Shown here: positions 28,256 through 36,340 of the stretch, piece by piece
Position numbering within the stretch: position 1 is the first letter of the stretch
How the letters are laid out: the number at the start of each line of letters is the position of its first letter
DNA from: Chryseosolibacter sp964493505
GTDB taxonomy: Bacteria; Bacteroidota; Bacteroidia; Cytophagales; Cyclobacteriaceae
Length of the DNA: 64,000 nucleotides
Direction of reading: 5' to 3'
NCBI GenBank assembly: GCA_964493505.1
Contig: CAZBNP010000008.1
Span: forward strand, 1-64,000
Position numbers and translations under genes: made by a program
The notes under the pieces: generated by a model
The model's database searches: none
Told to the model about the DNA's origin: nothing
What the model saw: only the letters and a program-made list of their open reading frames with translations

Positions 28256-31200
28256 ATGAAGAAGTATCTTATTGCCCTTCCCTTCCTCATAACCATGGCC
28301 GGTTACGCCCAGGTTGATACGACGTTTATTTTCAATACTGATCGGCCGTACGGCACGCTGGATATCCGCATAGCCACATCTCCAACACGATACTATTACC
28401 TGCAGGAGGGCGTGACATTCAGCCTTCGCGAAGTCTCGCCGGGAGTCCCGACGGAAAGTTTCCGCGACATGACACCATGGGATTCATCGCCCTACTTCGA
28501 GGGCAACCTTCGTCTTAAAAATGGTAGCTCCGATGCATTTGCTATGAACTACCGCCTTCTGTTTCCCAATGAATATCAGTTAGACTTCCCCGACGGTTAT
28601 CCGATGATCGTCATGATGCACGGAGCCGGGGAACGGGGCAACTGCTGGGACGAGGATTGCTATTGGGGTACGCGATCCTGGAATCCATCATCCAATAACC
28701 CTGCAGCACCCACTACCCACGATCATCTGTTACTCAACAACGATCACAACCTTTCTCATGGTGGAAGCCAACATCTTGAAGCTCGTAACCGCGCAGGTAG
28801 TCGGTTGCCCGGCGACAGTGGAATGCCCCAGCGCGCCTTTCCGGGATTCGTCCTTTTTCCTCAAAACCTCAATGGATGGGATACCCCGTCTATCCACGAT
28901 GCGATTCGCCTTATCCGTCTCGTGGTAAAAAAATACAACGTTGATCCAAATCGCATTTATGTTCACGGACTCTCAAACGGAGGGATCGCGACCTACAATC
29001 TGATCAAGCGCGCACCGTGGTTATTCGCCGCAGCCTTACCGATGTCGTCGCCCTCAGACGCCGCCATTATTAATCAGGGATTGCTCCCGGCAGTGGTACA
29101 TATCCCGATATGGACTTTTCAGGGAGGTCAGGACACCGCGCCAACACCGTCGCGTACTGCAGTCTATGCGCAAAAATTCCGCGAGGCCGGCGCGGAAGTT
29201 CGCTACAGTATTTACGAACATCTTGGACACGGTACCTGGAATACAGCGTATGGCGAGCCGGAGTTTTTCAGTTGGATGCGTTCCATGAACAAACGCAATA
29301 TTCATGTTTTTTATGGCAATACGAGTATTTGCAACGACAACGGCGTCAGACTTGGGCTCGCTGACGGATTTCTCGCGTATCAATGGCAGCGTAACGGCGC
29401 CACTATAGCCGGCGCAACAAGCAACGAGTATGTCGCAATGCAACCCGGGGTCTACCGGGCGAGATTCAGCAGAATTTCGCGCACACCCTCCTCCACTCAG
29501 TGGGAAGAGTGGTCGCCTCCTGTAACGGTTACAGCGGGACAATCCGTGAAAGCGAATATGGTTGCGTTAACCACAACGCACCTGCGGGGGCCGGATAATA
29601 AGACCGTAAACACAATCACGCTGAAATCAGCATCAAAAGCTGACAGCTATCTGTGGTATAAGGATGGAACACGAATCGATTTTCCGGGCAACAACCTGGA
29701 CGATACCGTCAGTATGCTGACCATCACCGGTACTTCTACCGGACGCAACGGTGTCTACAGTCTGAAAACAGCAGGGTTCGGCGGATGCGAAAGCGAACCT
29801 TCCGATCCCCTGAACCTGTTCTTCAGCAACTCCGCACCCTTCCTGGCGGATAGCAATATACCCACGTCGTTCAGGCAGGTATCTTCGACCGGATCATCGA
29901 TTACACTTGCCTGGAACGATCGGTCGTCAATCGAGACTGCTTACGAGATATGGCGACGTGCTCCTGAAGGCAATTTCGAATTCGCCGGGAGAACCTTGCC
30001 AAACGCCGTGACATTCACAGACAGTGGCCTTAACCCATCGACGACATACGAATACAAGATCCGGGCGTTAAACAATGCAGGCCGAAGCCGCTATGCGCCA
30101 GACGACGATAGAGACATCAACCTTTCCGCGACCACTGATGGTGACACGTCTGCACCGACTGCGCCGCAGAATCTTGCGGTGGTAAGGAATTCCATAAGTT
30201 CGATTTCCCTTTCCTGGACCGCCTCGACCGACAACAATGGCGCGATCAGTCACTACGTCGTGTACTACGGATCAGAATCGCAAGTCACTAGTTCACCCGC
30301 GCCGGAGTACACCCTCACCGGACTTCCTTCGAACGAGAGCTTTCAGATTACCGTAAAAGCGGTAGACAATGCCGGACTCTTCTCACCCGCGAGTAACCCG
30401 ATAGCGGCGACGACCATTGTTACCGGTTTGTGGTATGGTCACAGCACCGGCGCATGGACCAGTCTCGATGACATTGACACCTGGACGCAGCCGGAGTTTA
30501 CGGGCTGGGTTCCCAACTTTACCCTATCTCCACGCACGCAGGACGACTACTTCAACTTTGAGTTCAATGGATACCTTTTTGTACAACAGGCTGGAAACTA
30601 TTACTTCTACCTGAACTCGGATGATGGAAGCCGTCTATATATAGACGGCAATCCCGTGGTAGACTTCGATGGAATCCATGGACGCAGCGTGGCTAACGAG
30701 GGCTTTGGCGTGAGATCACCCTCTCCCGTCAACCTCGCCGCCGGACCCCACGAGATCAGAGTGATCTACATGGAATATACATCCGGACAATCCCTGGACG
30801 TTGCCTATCAGGGTGCTGATACCGGCAACGAAAGGATGAGGATTCCCGATGCAGCTCTCACGAGTGGCAGCGGCACCGTTATAACGGCATGCGCAGGTTC
30901 CGGAAGCATTGTGCACGAATTGTGGACCGGGATTTCAGGAACGATGATATCGTCGATACCGGTATTTGAAACGCCCGATCAGTCATCACTCATATCCGTG
31001 TTTGAGGCACCGCAGAATATCGACGACAATTACGGAACACGCATCCGCGGGTATGTGTGTCCGCCCGTTTCCGGTATCTACACCTTCTGGATTTCGGGTA
31101 ATGACAAGACCGAACTGTGGCTCAGCACCAGCGAAGATCCCGCTGATAAACAGCGAATCGCCTACGCCGATCATTTTACCAACGTCAGGCAATGGAATAA

Positions 31201-31696
31201 GTACACCACACAGCAGTCAGGTGCCATCAGTCTCCAGGCCAATCAGCGCTACTATATCGAAGCCCTGCACAAGGAAGGTGTCGGCACCGATCACGTAGCG
31301 GTAGGATGGCAGTTGCCGGATGGAACGTTCGAAAGACCGATACAAGGAGTGAGGTTGATACCATTTAATGAATCACCGGGCGGAGAAGGGATGCCGGCAG
31401 CGATGAATACCTTTGCCGATTTGTCGGATGCAGGGATTCAGGTATTTCCCAATCCTGCTGACGGAGGCACTCATGAGCTGAAGATCACGACAACACAAAA
31501 GTGGGACGATGCACGTTTGCCGGTTATTGAGATCCAGCGCATCACCGGCGAAGTCGTTTATTCAGGGCAGCTCGTTTGCGACGGAAACTGTAGTAACTAC
31601 TCAATACCCTTCGGCGACTTCCTGACACCCGGGGTATATATCGTCAACGTACTTTCCGGGGCGGACCGGGCTACAAAGAGGCTTCTTGTGAAGTAA
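28256..31696 (+). CDS. Modular secreted esterase with FN3, PA14 and type IX sorting domains
   Basis: This 1146-residue protein starts with a signal peptide (to about AGYAQ, residue 19). Residues 95-340 form an alpha/beta-hydrolase with an oxyanion segment MMHGAGERG, nucleophile Ser239 in HGLSNGG, Asp292 in GGQDTAP and His324 in EHLGHGTWN. Two Ig-like stretches follow (about 345-520), then fibronectin type III domains near 535-625 and 632-722. A PA14 domain spans 723-870 (YFYLNSDDGSRLYIDGNPVV) and a second PA14-like domain spans 885-1045. The C-terminal 75 residues (IQVFPNPADGG to the end) match a type IX secretion sorting domain. It should be exported to the cell surface to deacylate a polysaccharide. 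CE1-like feruloyl or acetyl esterase activity is an inference. Confidence 0.85.
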   Translation: MKKYLIALPFLITMAGYAQVDTTFIFNTDRPYGTLDIRIATSPTRYYYLQEGVTFSLREVSPGVPTESFRDMTPWDSSPYFEGNLRLKNGSSDAFAMNYRLLFPNEYQLDFPDGYPMIVMMHGAGERGNCWDEDCYWGTRSWNPSSNNPAAPTTHDHLLLNNDHNLSHGGSQHLEARNRAGSRLPGDSGMPQRAFPGFVLFPQNLNGWDTPSIHDAIRLIRLVVKKYNVDPNRIYVHGLSNGGIATYNLIKRAPWLFAAALPMSSPSDAAIINQGLLPAVVHIPIWTFQGGQDTAPTPSRTAVYAQKFREAGAEVRYSIYEHLGHGTWNTAYGEPEFFSWMRSMNKRNIHVFYGNTSICNDNGVRLGLADGFLAYQWQRNGATIAGATSNEYVAMQPGVYRARFSRISRTPSSTQWEEWSPPVTVTAGQSVKANMVALTTTHLRGPDNKTVNTITLKSASKADSYLWYKDGTRIDFPGNNLDDTVSMLTITGTSTGRNGVYSLKTAGFGGCESEPSDPLNLFFSNSAPFLADSNIPTSFRQVSSTGSSITLAWNDRSSIETAYEIWRRAPEGNFEFAGRTLPNAVTFTDSGLNPSTTYEYKIRALNNAGRSRYAPDDDRDINLSATTDGDTSAPTAPQNLAVVRNSISSISLSWTASTDNNGAISHYVVYYGSESQVTSSPAPEYTLTGLPSNESFQITVKAVDNAGLFSPASNPIAATTIVTGLWYGHSTGAWTSLDDIDTWTQPEFTGWVPNFTLSPRTQDDYFNFEFNGYLFVQQAGNYYFYLNSDDGSRLYIDGNPVVDFDGIHGRSVANEGFGVRSPSPVNLAAGPHEIRVIYMEYTSGQSLDVAYQGADTGNERMRIPDAALTSGSGTVITACAGSGSIVHELWTGISGTMISSIPVFETPDQSSLISVFEAPQNIDDNYGTRIRGYVCPPVSGIYTFWISGNDKTELWLSTSEDPADKQRIAYADHFTNVRQWNKYTTQQSGAISLQANQRYYIEALHKEGVGTDHVAVGWQLPDGTFERPIQGVRLIPFNESPGGEGMPAAMNTFADLSDAGIQVFPNPADGGTHELKITTTQKWDDARLPVIEIQRITGEVVYSGQLVCDGNCSNYSIPFGDFLTPGVYIVNVLSGADRATKRLLVK

Positions 31697-31698
31697 GG

Positions 31699-32418
31699 TC
31701 ACCGGCGTTTTGTTTTTCTGCCGGAGGCCAGTTTCATTTTCGTTTCTCTGACAGCGATACGTGGCAACGTCTCAGCATTTTTTTCCAGGTAGGCAACAAC
31801 CTCTTCCCGGTGGTGTATTGCCATGCTCCTCAACACCCACGACACCGCCTTTGTAATCAAGACAGGCTTTTCGTGTTGCAGCTTCGAAACACGGCGCAGA
31901 GCCTCTTTTGAAAGTCGTTCGTCGCGCATCTTTCGCAGAGGCGAGCAGAACAAAACAAGCGATGCCCTGCGTTTGTTGATGTTGGGATCTTCCGAGAGAT
32001 AGATGATCACTTTCTTCCACCGCTGCCAGTCGGAGGGAATTTGCGTGACGGAGAAGTTGTTCGTACACACCGCGTCCACCTCAGCCCAGCCGTCCAGGAA
32101 GTTTAGCCACTTCTCGAAGATAGCCGGATCGAAAGTCCGTTGTTCCCTGGCGGAATAGCCCAGCAGCAGGCCGGCCATAACCTTTTCCGTGAACGACGGA
32201 CCCTTGATCAGTGACGAAAGCACATCCCTTAGCCGGTTGGCGCTCAGGTCGCGGTGAGACTGCATCCACTCGCGGGCGATAGAACGGAGGAGAGGGGTTG
32301 CAATAGGGTAGCGCGGGTGCTCCGTGCCGAGATACGAATTCAAGAAAGTATGCTGCGTCGGTTGTCCGGAATTCTTCTTGATTTGGTCGAGTATTTCTTC
32401 GTGAAAAAGGTTTGCCAT
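31699..32418 (-). CDS. AlkD-like DNA alkylation repair protein
   Basis: I start at ATG 32418 (MANLFHEEIL), giving 239 residues; the TTG further upstream adds eight residues with no support. The protein is all-helical with HEAT-like repeats of the AlkD family. Signatures are LGTEHPRYPIATPLLRSIAR near 30, LLGYSAREQRTF near 82, LNFLDGWAEVDAVC near 105, and VSWVLRSMAIHHREEVVAYL near 195-214. Family members remove alkylated bases without flipping them. It converges with the large esterase gene, with only 2 bp between the stops. It is probably monocistronic. Confidence 0.85.
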   Translation of the reverse strand: MANLFHEEILDQIKKNSGQPTQHTFLNSYLGTEHPRYPIATPLLRSIAREWMQSHRDLSANRLRDVLSSLIKGPSFTEKVMAGLLLGYSAREQRTFDPAIFEKWLNFLDGWAEVDAVCTNNFSVTQIPSDWQRWKKVIIYLSEDPNINKRRASLVLFCSPLRKMRDERLSKEALRRVSKLQHEKPVLITKAVSWVLRSMAIHHREEVVAYLEKNAETLPRIAVRETKMKLASGRKTKRR

Positions 32419-32606
32419 ACCGGATATTGCCTGGTGGGGCAAAAATAGGGAAATGAGGTGGGTTTAGCATAATTCTTCTGACTTTGGCGCGAGGTCTGTG
32501 GTGAGCAACGGCATTGTCCCGGGTTGTGGAAGACGGTATAGGGGCAAATTCTCGTCGCAGGCAGCGTCAATGTCGCGTTAAGATTTTTTCGGTAGGACTT
32601 TTGCGT

Positions 32607-32614
32607 TATTTTTG
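32607..32614 (+). promoter_or_regulatory. Candidate -7 element for the tRNA-Arg promoter
   Basis: TATTTTTG fits the TAnnTTTG consensus, with a T-run (TTTT at 32584-32587, one base off TTTG) at the expected 19-bp spacing. It is about 80 bp upstream of the tRNA-Arg gene at 32695, leaving a leader to be trimmed. Confidence 0.45.
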
Positions 32615-32694
32615 CGAGCGTTGGCGACAATTTCTGCGGGACGGCAAAGCGTCCGATGGGTTGGGGCGCCAAAAAGGTGCCAGCGGCCAATTTC

Positions 32695-32766
32695 GGCTCC
32701 GTATTTCAATGGATAGAATTTCAGATTCCGATTCTGAAGATGCAGGTTCGATTCCTGCCGGGGCTA
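32695..32766 (+). tRNA. tRNA-Arg (anticodon CCG)
   Basis: The 72-nt stretch folds as a cloverleaf. The acceptor stem is GGCTCCG with CGGGGCT (two G-U pairs). The D-stem is short (TTC/GAA). The anticodon stem TCAGA/TCTGA holds the 7-base loop TTCCGAT, giving anticodon CCG that reads CGG. The T-stem GCAGG/CCTGC encloses TTCGATT. The discriminator base is A and CCA is not encoded. Dense repeats and several broken genes follow at once, so it may mark an integration hotspot. Confidence 0.9.
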
Positions 32767-32768
32767 CC

Positions 32769-32857
32769 GGTAAAGCAGACACCGAAGCGCTCGCCTACAA
32801 GCGATGTGCTTCGGCGTCGCTTTTTTGTGAGGCGGTCTGCTTCGGTGTCGCTTTACC
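32769..32857. repeat. Large inverted repeat directly after tRNA-Arg
   Basis: The arm at 32769-32788 (GGTAAAGCAGACACCGAAGC) and the arm at 32839-32857 (GCTTCGGTGTCGCTTTACC) are complementary except for one missing base. A second, inner pair of CCGAAGC/GCTTCGG arms sits inside. The structure starts 2 bp after the tRNA and could be a processing or termination structure or the scar of a mobile element. Confidence 0.7.
32782..32826 (+). terminator. Possible terminator of tRNA-Arg
   Basis: Seven-base arms CCGAAGC (32782-32788) and GCTTCGG (32808-32814) are followed six bases later by TTTTTT at 32821-32826. The loop is long, about 19 nt, so strength is uncertain. It is nested inside the larger inverted repeat. 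Confidence 0.4.
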
Positions 32858-32858
32858 G

Positions 32859-32962
32859 TCCTAAAGCGACCGACATCCTAAAGCGACCGACATCCTAAAG
32901 CGATCGACATCCTAAAGCGATCGACGATAGGAGATCTGCTTTAGGAGAGATCTGCTTTAGGA
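32859..32962. repeat. Tandem 17-bp repeats with inverted 16-bp repeats
   Basis: Four head-to-tail copies of the 17-bp unit TCCTAAAGCGAYCGACA occupy 32859-32926, with only a C/T change and one terminal base differing between copies. Two copies of a 16-bp unit GAGATCTGCTTTAGGA follow to about 32962. The GCTTTAGGA part is the reverse complement of TCCTAAAGC, so the two blocks face each other. The array runs up to the start of the GIY-YIG remnant. Confidence 0.85.
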
Positions 32963-32966
32963 GAGC

Positions 32967-33258
32967 GTTTATATTTTATTCAGTCATAAGGCCCACCTTC
33001 TTTATACCGGTTATACCACCAATATTGAGCAACGGATCAGGAACCACAATGCTGGAAAAGACCAAAAGCACTGCTTCACGAATACCACTTGAGCTGGTCT
33101 TTTGCGAGTTTTATCTTTTTGAAGGGGATGCGCGAAAACGGGAAATGTACTTCAAGACAACAGCTGGTAAAAAGGCGATTAAGCTGATGCTTGGCGGTAC
33201 CTTACTGAAACTTGGTTATAACAGAACGGCAGGGATTGCGGTTGTCCATGAAGAATAG
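32967..33258 (+). pseudogene. Frameshifted GIY-YIG endonuclease remnant
   Basis: In one frame from 32967 the sequence reads VYILFSHKAHLLYTGYTT, then NIEQRIRNHNAGKDQ. This is the GIY-YIG motif region of the small UvrC-like nuclease family, with Tyr/Arg positions intact. Near 33060 the family similarity shifts by one base into the frame that reads STASRIPLELVFCEFYL, then ARKREMYFKTTAGKKAIKLM and a stop at 33258. A single-base change therefore splits a gene of the usual 80-95 residues. No start codon precedes VYIL: an in-frame TAG lies three codons upstream, inside the repeat array. The gene is thus broken at both its 5' end and its middle. Confidence 0.75.
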
Positions 33259-33367
33259 ATGGCTATGGAGCAAAAGAGACTGGTCGGTGAAAGTGGTCTA
33301 TTCTTTTCTGAAACGCTGTTGCTTAAAACCCGTAAGGTTAAACACCGGTAATCCTATTACAATCAGA

Positions 33368-33559
33368 GGGGGTCAGCTTCCCGGAATTTCTTTCCTACAG
33401 AGGGGGTCAGCTTCCCGGAATTAAACTCAGGATGCTGCCAAAAACGGGGGGTCAACTTACAGGAATCTTCAACTTTCAGTGCGAATTGTCCTGGGGGGTC
33501 ACCTTCCCGGAATCGGGGGTCAACTTCCGCAGGAATTGGGGGTCAGCTTAGGCAGGAAT
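33368..33559 (+). repeat. Six direct repeats resembling IS21-family element ends
   Basis: Six copies of a 20-22 bp unit with consensus GGGGGTCARCTTCCCGGAAT start at about 33368, 33402, 33447, 33494, 33515 and 33538, all in the same orientation. The first two are identical over 20 bp and the others differ mainly in the CCCGG part. Multiple GGGGGTCA-type repeats at the ends are a feature of IS21-family elements in Bacteroidota. No istA or istB coding sequence is present between here and 34143, so if it is an IS end, the element has been deleted. Confidence 0.6.
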
Positions 33560-33799
33560 ACTCAACTAATGGCCAAGTTAGAATACCGTTCTTTTGAAGC
33601 AACCCGAGAGCTTAAAAGAAAGGCAAATTCTGGAGAAATACCTCCTGTGGGGAATTAGACTCAAATAAGTCCTTTTCAACAATAACTCCACAACCAACAC
33701 CGCAGTAGGAACAGTAGGTTTAAAGGATTTACCTTCATTTTCTTGCAATCGATTTAACAGCGCTATCTCCAACCGGATATAACGGCCTACTTTCAAATC
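33560..33799. other. 240 bp between IS-like repeats and operator-like array
   Basis: No gene can be supported. A 29-codon plus-strand frame at 33569-33658 (MAKLEYRSFEATRELKRKAN and on) starts ten bases after the last repeat and has plausible codons. A minus-strand stretch around 33660-33796 (VGRYIRLEIALLNRLQENEG) also looks protein-like. Neither is recognisable, and both may be decayed fragments. Confidence 0.3.
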
Positions 33800-33860
33800 T
33801 ACGTAAATGAATAATAAAGTACGTAAATATAATTAGTATAAATACGTATAAATACGTAAA
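33800..33860. promoter_or_regulatory. Four TACGTA repeats, operator-like
   Basis: TACGTAAA occurs at 33800, 33820 and 33853 and TACGTATA at 33843, in an AT-rich stretch. TACGTA is itself a palindrome. The cluster lies directly upstream of the ModE-like remnant and about 285 bp upstream of the TonB receptor. It could be the binding site of that regulator or simple AT-rich promoter sequence. Confidence 0.4.
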
Positions 33861-33871
33861 ATGAGCTATGT

Positions 33872-34119
33872 TTGCTGCCGGATAACGCCAGCTACTCGAT
33901 TGAAGGAAGGATCTGGGTGAATACAACCAACGGTCCATTGCTCGGCTGGGGACGTGTTCGTTTGCTGGAAGAAGTTGAAAAATCCGGGTCCATCGTCAAG
34001 GCAGTTCCGCGATGAAAATGTCATGCAAGCAGGCCTGGCAGTTGATCGATTCGATGAATCATTCAGCGCCGTGTGCATTGATAATGAAATCAAAAGGCGG
34101 CCAGGGTAGAGGTGACTGA
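33872..34119 (+). pseudogene. Frameshifted ModE-like winged-helix regulator remnant
   Basis: From 33872 one frame reads LPDNASYSIEGRIWVNT, then GPLLGWGRVRLLEEVEKSGS and IVKAVPR before a stop at about 34013. One base over, the frame continues MKMSCKQAWQLIDSMNH, then ALIMKSKGGQGRGD and stop at 34117-34119. The two together match the N-terminal DNA-binding domain of ModE-type regulators (GRVRLLEEVEKSGSI ... AMKMS-KQAWQLIDSMN). A single-base deletion near 34011 thus breaks it, and it ends before the usual C-terminal part. No ATG is in frame at the 5' end. It sits 24 bp upstream of a TonB receptor, which it may once have regulated. Confidence 0.7.
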
Positions 34120-34143
34120 ATATAACGAAAATCATATAACCTT

Positions 34144-36123
34144 ATGAAACAAAAACTACTTTACTTCCTATTTCTGTCATTTCCACCACTTATCAGTATG
34201 GCCCAGGTGGGTGATACCGTCAAGACCTTTACACTTGGCGAGGTTGTCGTGACTGGCCGCACGATTGACTCTACCAATGTTATCTCCGCTGATAAAATGT
34301 CAACATACAACCGGTTAGACGCTGGGCGCGCGCTTAATGTACTGCCGGGCATATCTCTTTCCAATGTAGGAGCAAGAAATGAATCTATGGTTTATGTCAG
34401 GGGATTTGATCTTCGACAGATTCCTGTCTTTATTGATGGTGTTCCTGTGTACGTTCCTTACGATGGCTATGTGGATCTTGGGAGGTTTACCACGTTTGAT
34501 CTTGCCGAGATCAACGTATCCAAAGGATTCTCATCTTCTATGTATGGTGCGAACACTTTGGGCGGTGCTATCAATCTGGTCTCGCGCATGCCGACGGATA
34601 AATTTGAATTTCAAGGTGTATCCGGCATTATGCCGGGAGGGTTTCGCACGAGCCTGAATTTAGGAGCACGCTGGGAAAAATTCTTTGTGCAGGCCGGTAT
34701 ATCTAAATTGAAGCGCGACTATTATAAGATGTCGCATGATTTTGATTCCGTTCAAAATGAGGATGGAGGCAAACGTGACAATTCCAATCGTGATGATTTC
34801 AAATATAACGTTAAGGTTGGATTCACTCCGTCTAAGAATCATACGTACACTTTAAGCTACATCAATCAGCAAGGCGAAAAAGGAACTCCTGTATATGCCG
34901 GTAGCGATAGCCGGAATTCTTTGCTTACAAGGCCGCGTTTCTGGCAATGGCCGAAATGGAACAAGGAAAGCTATTACTTCCTGTCAAACCACTCTTTTCA
35001 TGATAACCTGATGACCCTAAAGGCGCGGGTATACTATGATAAGTTCATTAATTCTCTTTATAGTTATGATGACGTTACTTATACCACGCAAACAAGACCG
35101 TATGCATTCCAGAGTTTTTACGATGATTATTCCTACGGAGGTTCTGTCGAATATGAAACAAAGTCTATTGCAAAGAACGATCTCAAGGTTTCCGCTCACT
35201 ATAAGAGAGATGTTCACCGCGAGCACAATCTTAACGAGCCTGTAAGGAGATTTGAAGATCATACTTTGTCAATCGGATTGGAGGATACCTATCGGCCATT
35301 ACCGAATTTCGTGATTATTCCAGGGATAAATTATAACAGGCGCCAAAGTATCCTTGCCGAGAATTTTGACGGCACTGAAATCAGTGAATTTGATGTTAAT
35401 GGGAGTGATGCATTCAATTTGCAATTGGGAACCCTGTATACCATTTCCGGCAAACATATTATCAATGCATCCATTGCACGGAAAACTCGGTTTGCTACAG
35501 TGAAAGACCGCTACTCTTACCGTATGGGAACAGCCATTCCAAATCCGGATCTTAAAGCCGAATCTGCTATTAACTATGAAGTGGGATACAGCAGTGCATT
35601 TTCAGATAAAATCAAAGTGCAGGGAAATTTGTTTTACAACGATCTGAAGGACGCCATTCTGATGGTGGACAATGTGGATGGTGACTTATCTCAGTTACTG
35701 AATTCCGGAGAAGCAGTGTTTAAGGGAGTAGAACTTTCAATCGACACGCGAATTTCGAAGCTTGTAAATGCCGGGGCAAATTATACTTACATAGAGCAGA
35801 ACAACGAGACAAATCCTGAATTGAAATTCACTAACGTGCCCAATCATAAGGTATTCGCATTTCTCCAGATCAACCCTTTCAGACAATCATACATTAATAT
35901 AAACGCTGAATATAACAGCGACCGATACAGTACGAGTTATGGAGTAAAGGCCGGGGAATATCTGCTCTTTAATGTAAAATCGTATGTGCATGTCTGGAAA
36001 TACTTTTCAATTGAAGGCGGTTTGAATAACATTTTTGATAAAAACTATTCACTTTCAGAAGGGTACCCGGAAGAGGGAAGGAATTATTTTGTGAATGTTG
36101 TGTATTCAGGTGTTTTTAGATAG
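34144..36123 (+). CDS. TonB-dependent outer-membrane receptor
   Basis: The 659-residue protein has a signal peptide ending ISMAQ (residue 21). A TonB-box-like TFTLGEVVVTG leads into a plug domain (LNVLPGISLSNVGARNESMV near 60, YGANTLGGAINLVSR near 137) and a 22-strand barrel ends with the YFVNVVYSGVFR strand. It lacks the SusC-type N-terminal domain, so it is a small-ligand receptor rather than a glycan channel. Its closest neighbour is the broken ModE-like gene, which raises the possibility that the ligand is a molybdate or tungstate chelate. The ligand is otherwise unknown. Confidence 0.85.
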   Translation: MKQKLLYFLFLSFPPLISMAQVGDTVKTFTLGEVVVTGRTIDSTNVISADKMSTYNRLDAGRALNVLPGISLSNVGARNESMVYVRGFDLRQIPVFIDGVPVYVPYDGYVDLGRFTTFDLAEINVSKGFSSSMYGANTLGGAINLVSRMPTDKFEFQGVSGIMPGGFRTSLNLGARWEKFFVQAGISKLKRDYYKMSHDFDSVQNEDGGKRDNSNRDDFKYNVKVGFTPSKNHTYTLSYINQQGEKGTPVYAGSDSRNSLLTRPRFWQWPKWNKESYYFLSNHSFHDNLMTLKARVYYDKFINSLYSYDDVTYTTQTRPYAFQSFYDDYSYGGSVEYETKSIAKNDLKVSAHYKRDVHREHNLNEPVRRFEDHTLSIGLEDTYRPLPNFVIIPGINYNRRQSILAENFDGTEISEFDVNGSDAFNLQLGTLYTISGKHIINASIARKTRFATVKDRYSYRMGTAIPNPDLKAESAINYEVGYSSAFSDKIKVQGNLFYNDLKDAILMVDNVDGDLSQLLNSGEAVFKGVELSIDTRISKLVNAGANYTYIEQNNETNPELKFTNVPNHKVFAFLQINPFRQSYININAEYNSDRYSTSYGVKAGEYLLFNVKSYVHVWKYFSIEGGLNNIFDKNYSLSEGYPEEGRNYFVNVVYSGVFR

Positions 36124-36182
36124 GCTTAACGCGCACGTAGTTATGCTGTTATCAAATATATTAGCCTTTATTGCCGCCATAA

Positions 36183-36326
36183 CCTGCTGATCTGCAGAGT
36201 ATAACTGTTGTCGGATTGATTTACCCGAAGAAAATAGATGCGCTGGTGCGCTATGGGAAGACAAACGAAAAGGTAATTGCTGTAACCTTTCCGCGCATTG
36301 GCTACTCTAATTATTTAATAACATAA
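36183..36326 (+). pseudogene. Unidentified coding remnant after the TonB receptor
   Basis: Between a TAA at 36180-36182 and a TAA at 36324-36326 the sequence gives 47 protein-like codons: LQSITVVGLIYPKKIDALVR, then YGKTNEKVIAVTFPRIGY. There is no start codon, and base composition and codon use look like real coding sequence. I do not recognise the family. It is probably the C-terminal end of a gene that stood between the receptor and the DoxX-like gene and lost its front. Confidence 0.4.
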
Positions 36327-36340
36327 AAATACCGAAAGTC

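Noticed and set aside
32859..32962. CRISPR array
   Set aside because: The 17-bp units are directly adjacent without unique spacers, and no cas genes are present.
33025..33258. Intact 77-residue protein
   Set aside because: Only the part after about residue 14 matches GIY-YIG proteins; the N-terminal half of that family lies in the neighbouring frame, showing a split gene.
33368..33559. CRISPR array
   Set aside because: Spacing between the 20-bp repeats is irregular, from 1 to about 27 bp, and repeats vary; IS-type end repeats fit better.
33866..34135. Minus-strand 89-codon frame
   Set aside because: It is antisense to the ModE-like sequence, whose two halves are recognisable on the plus strand.
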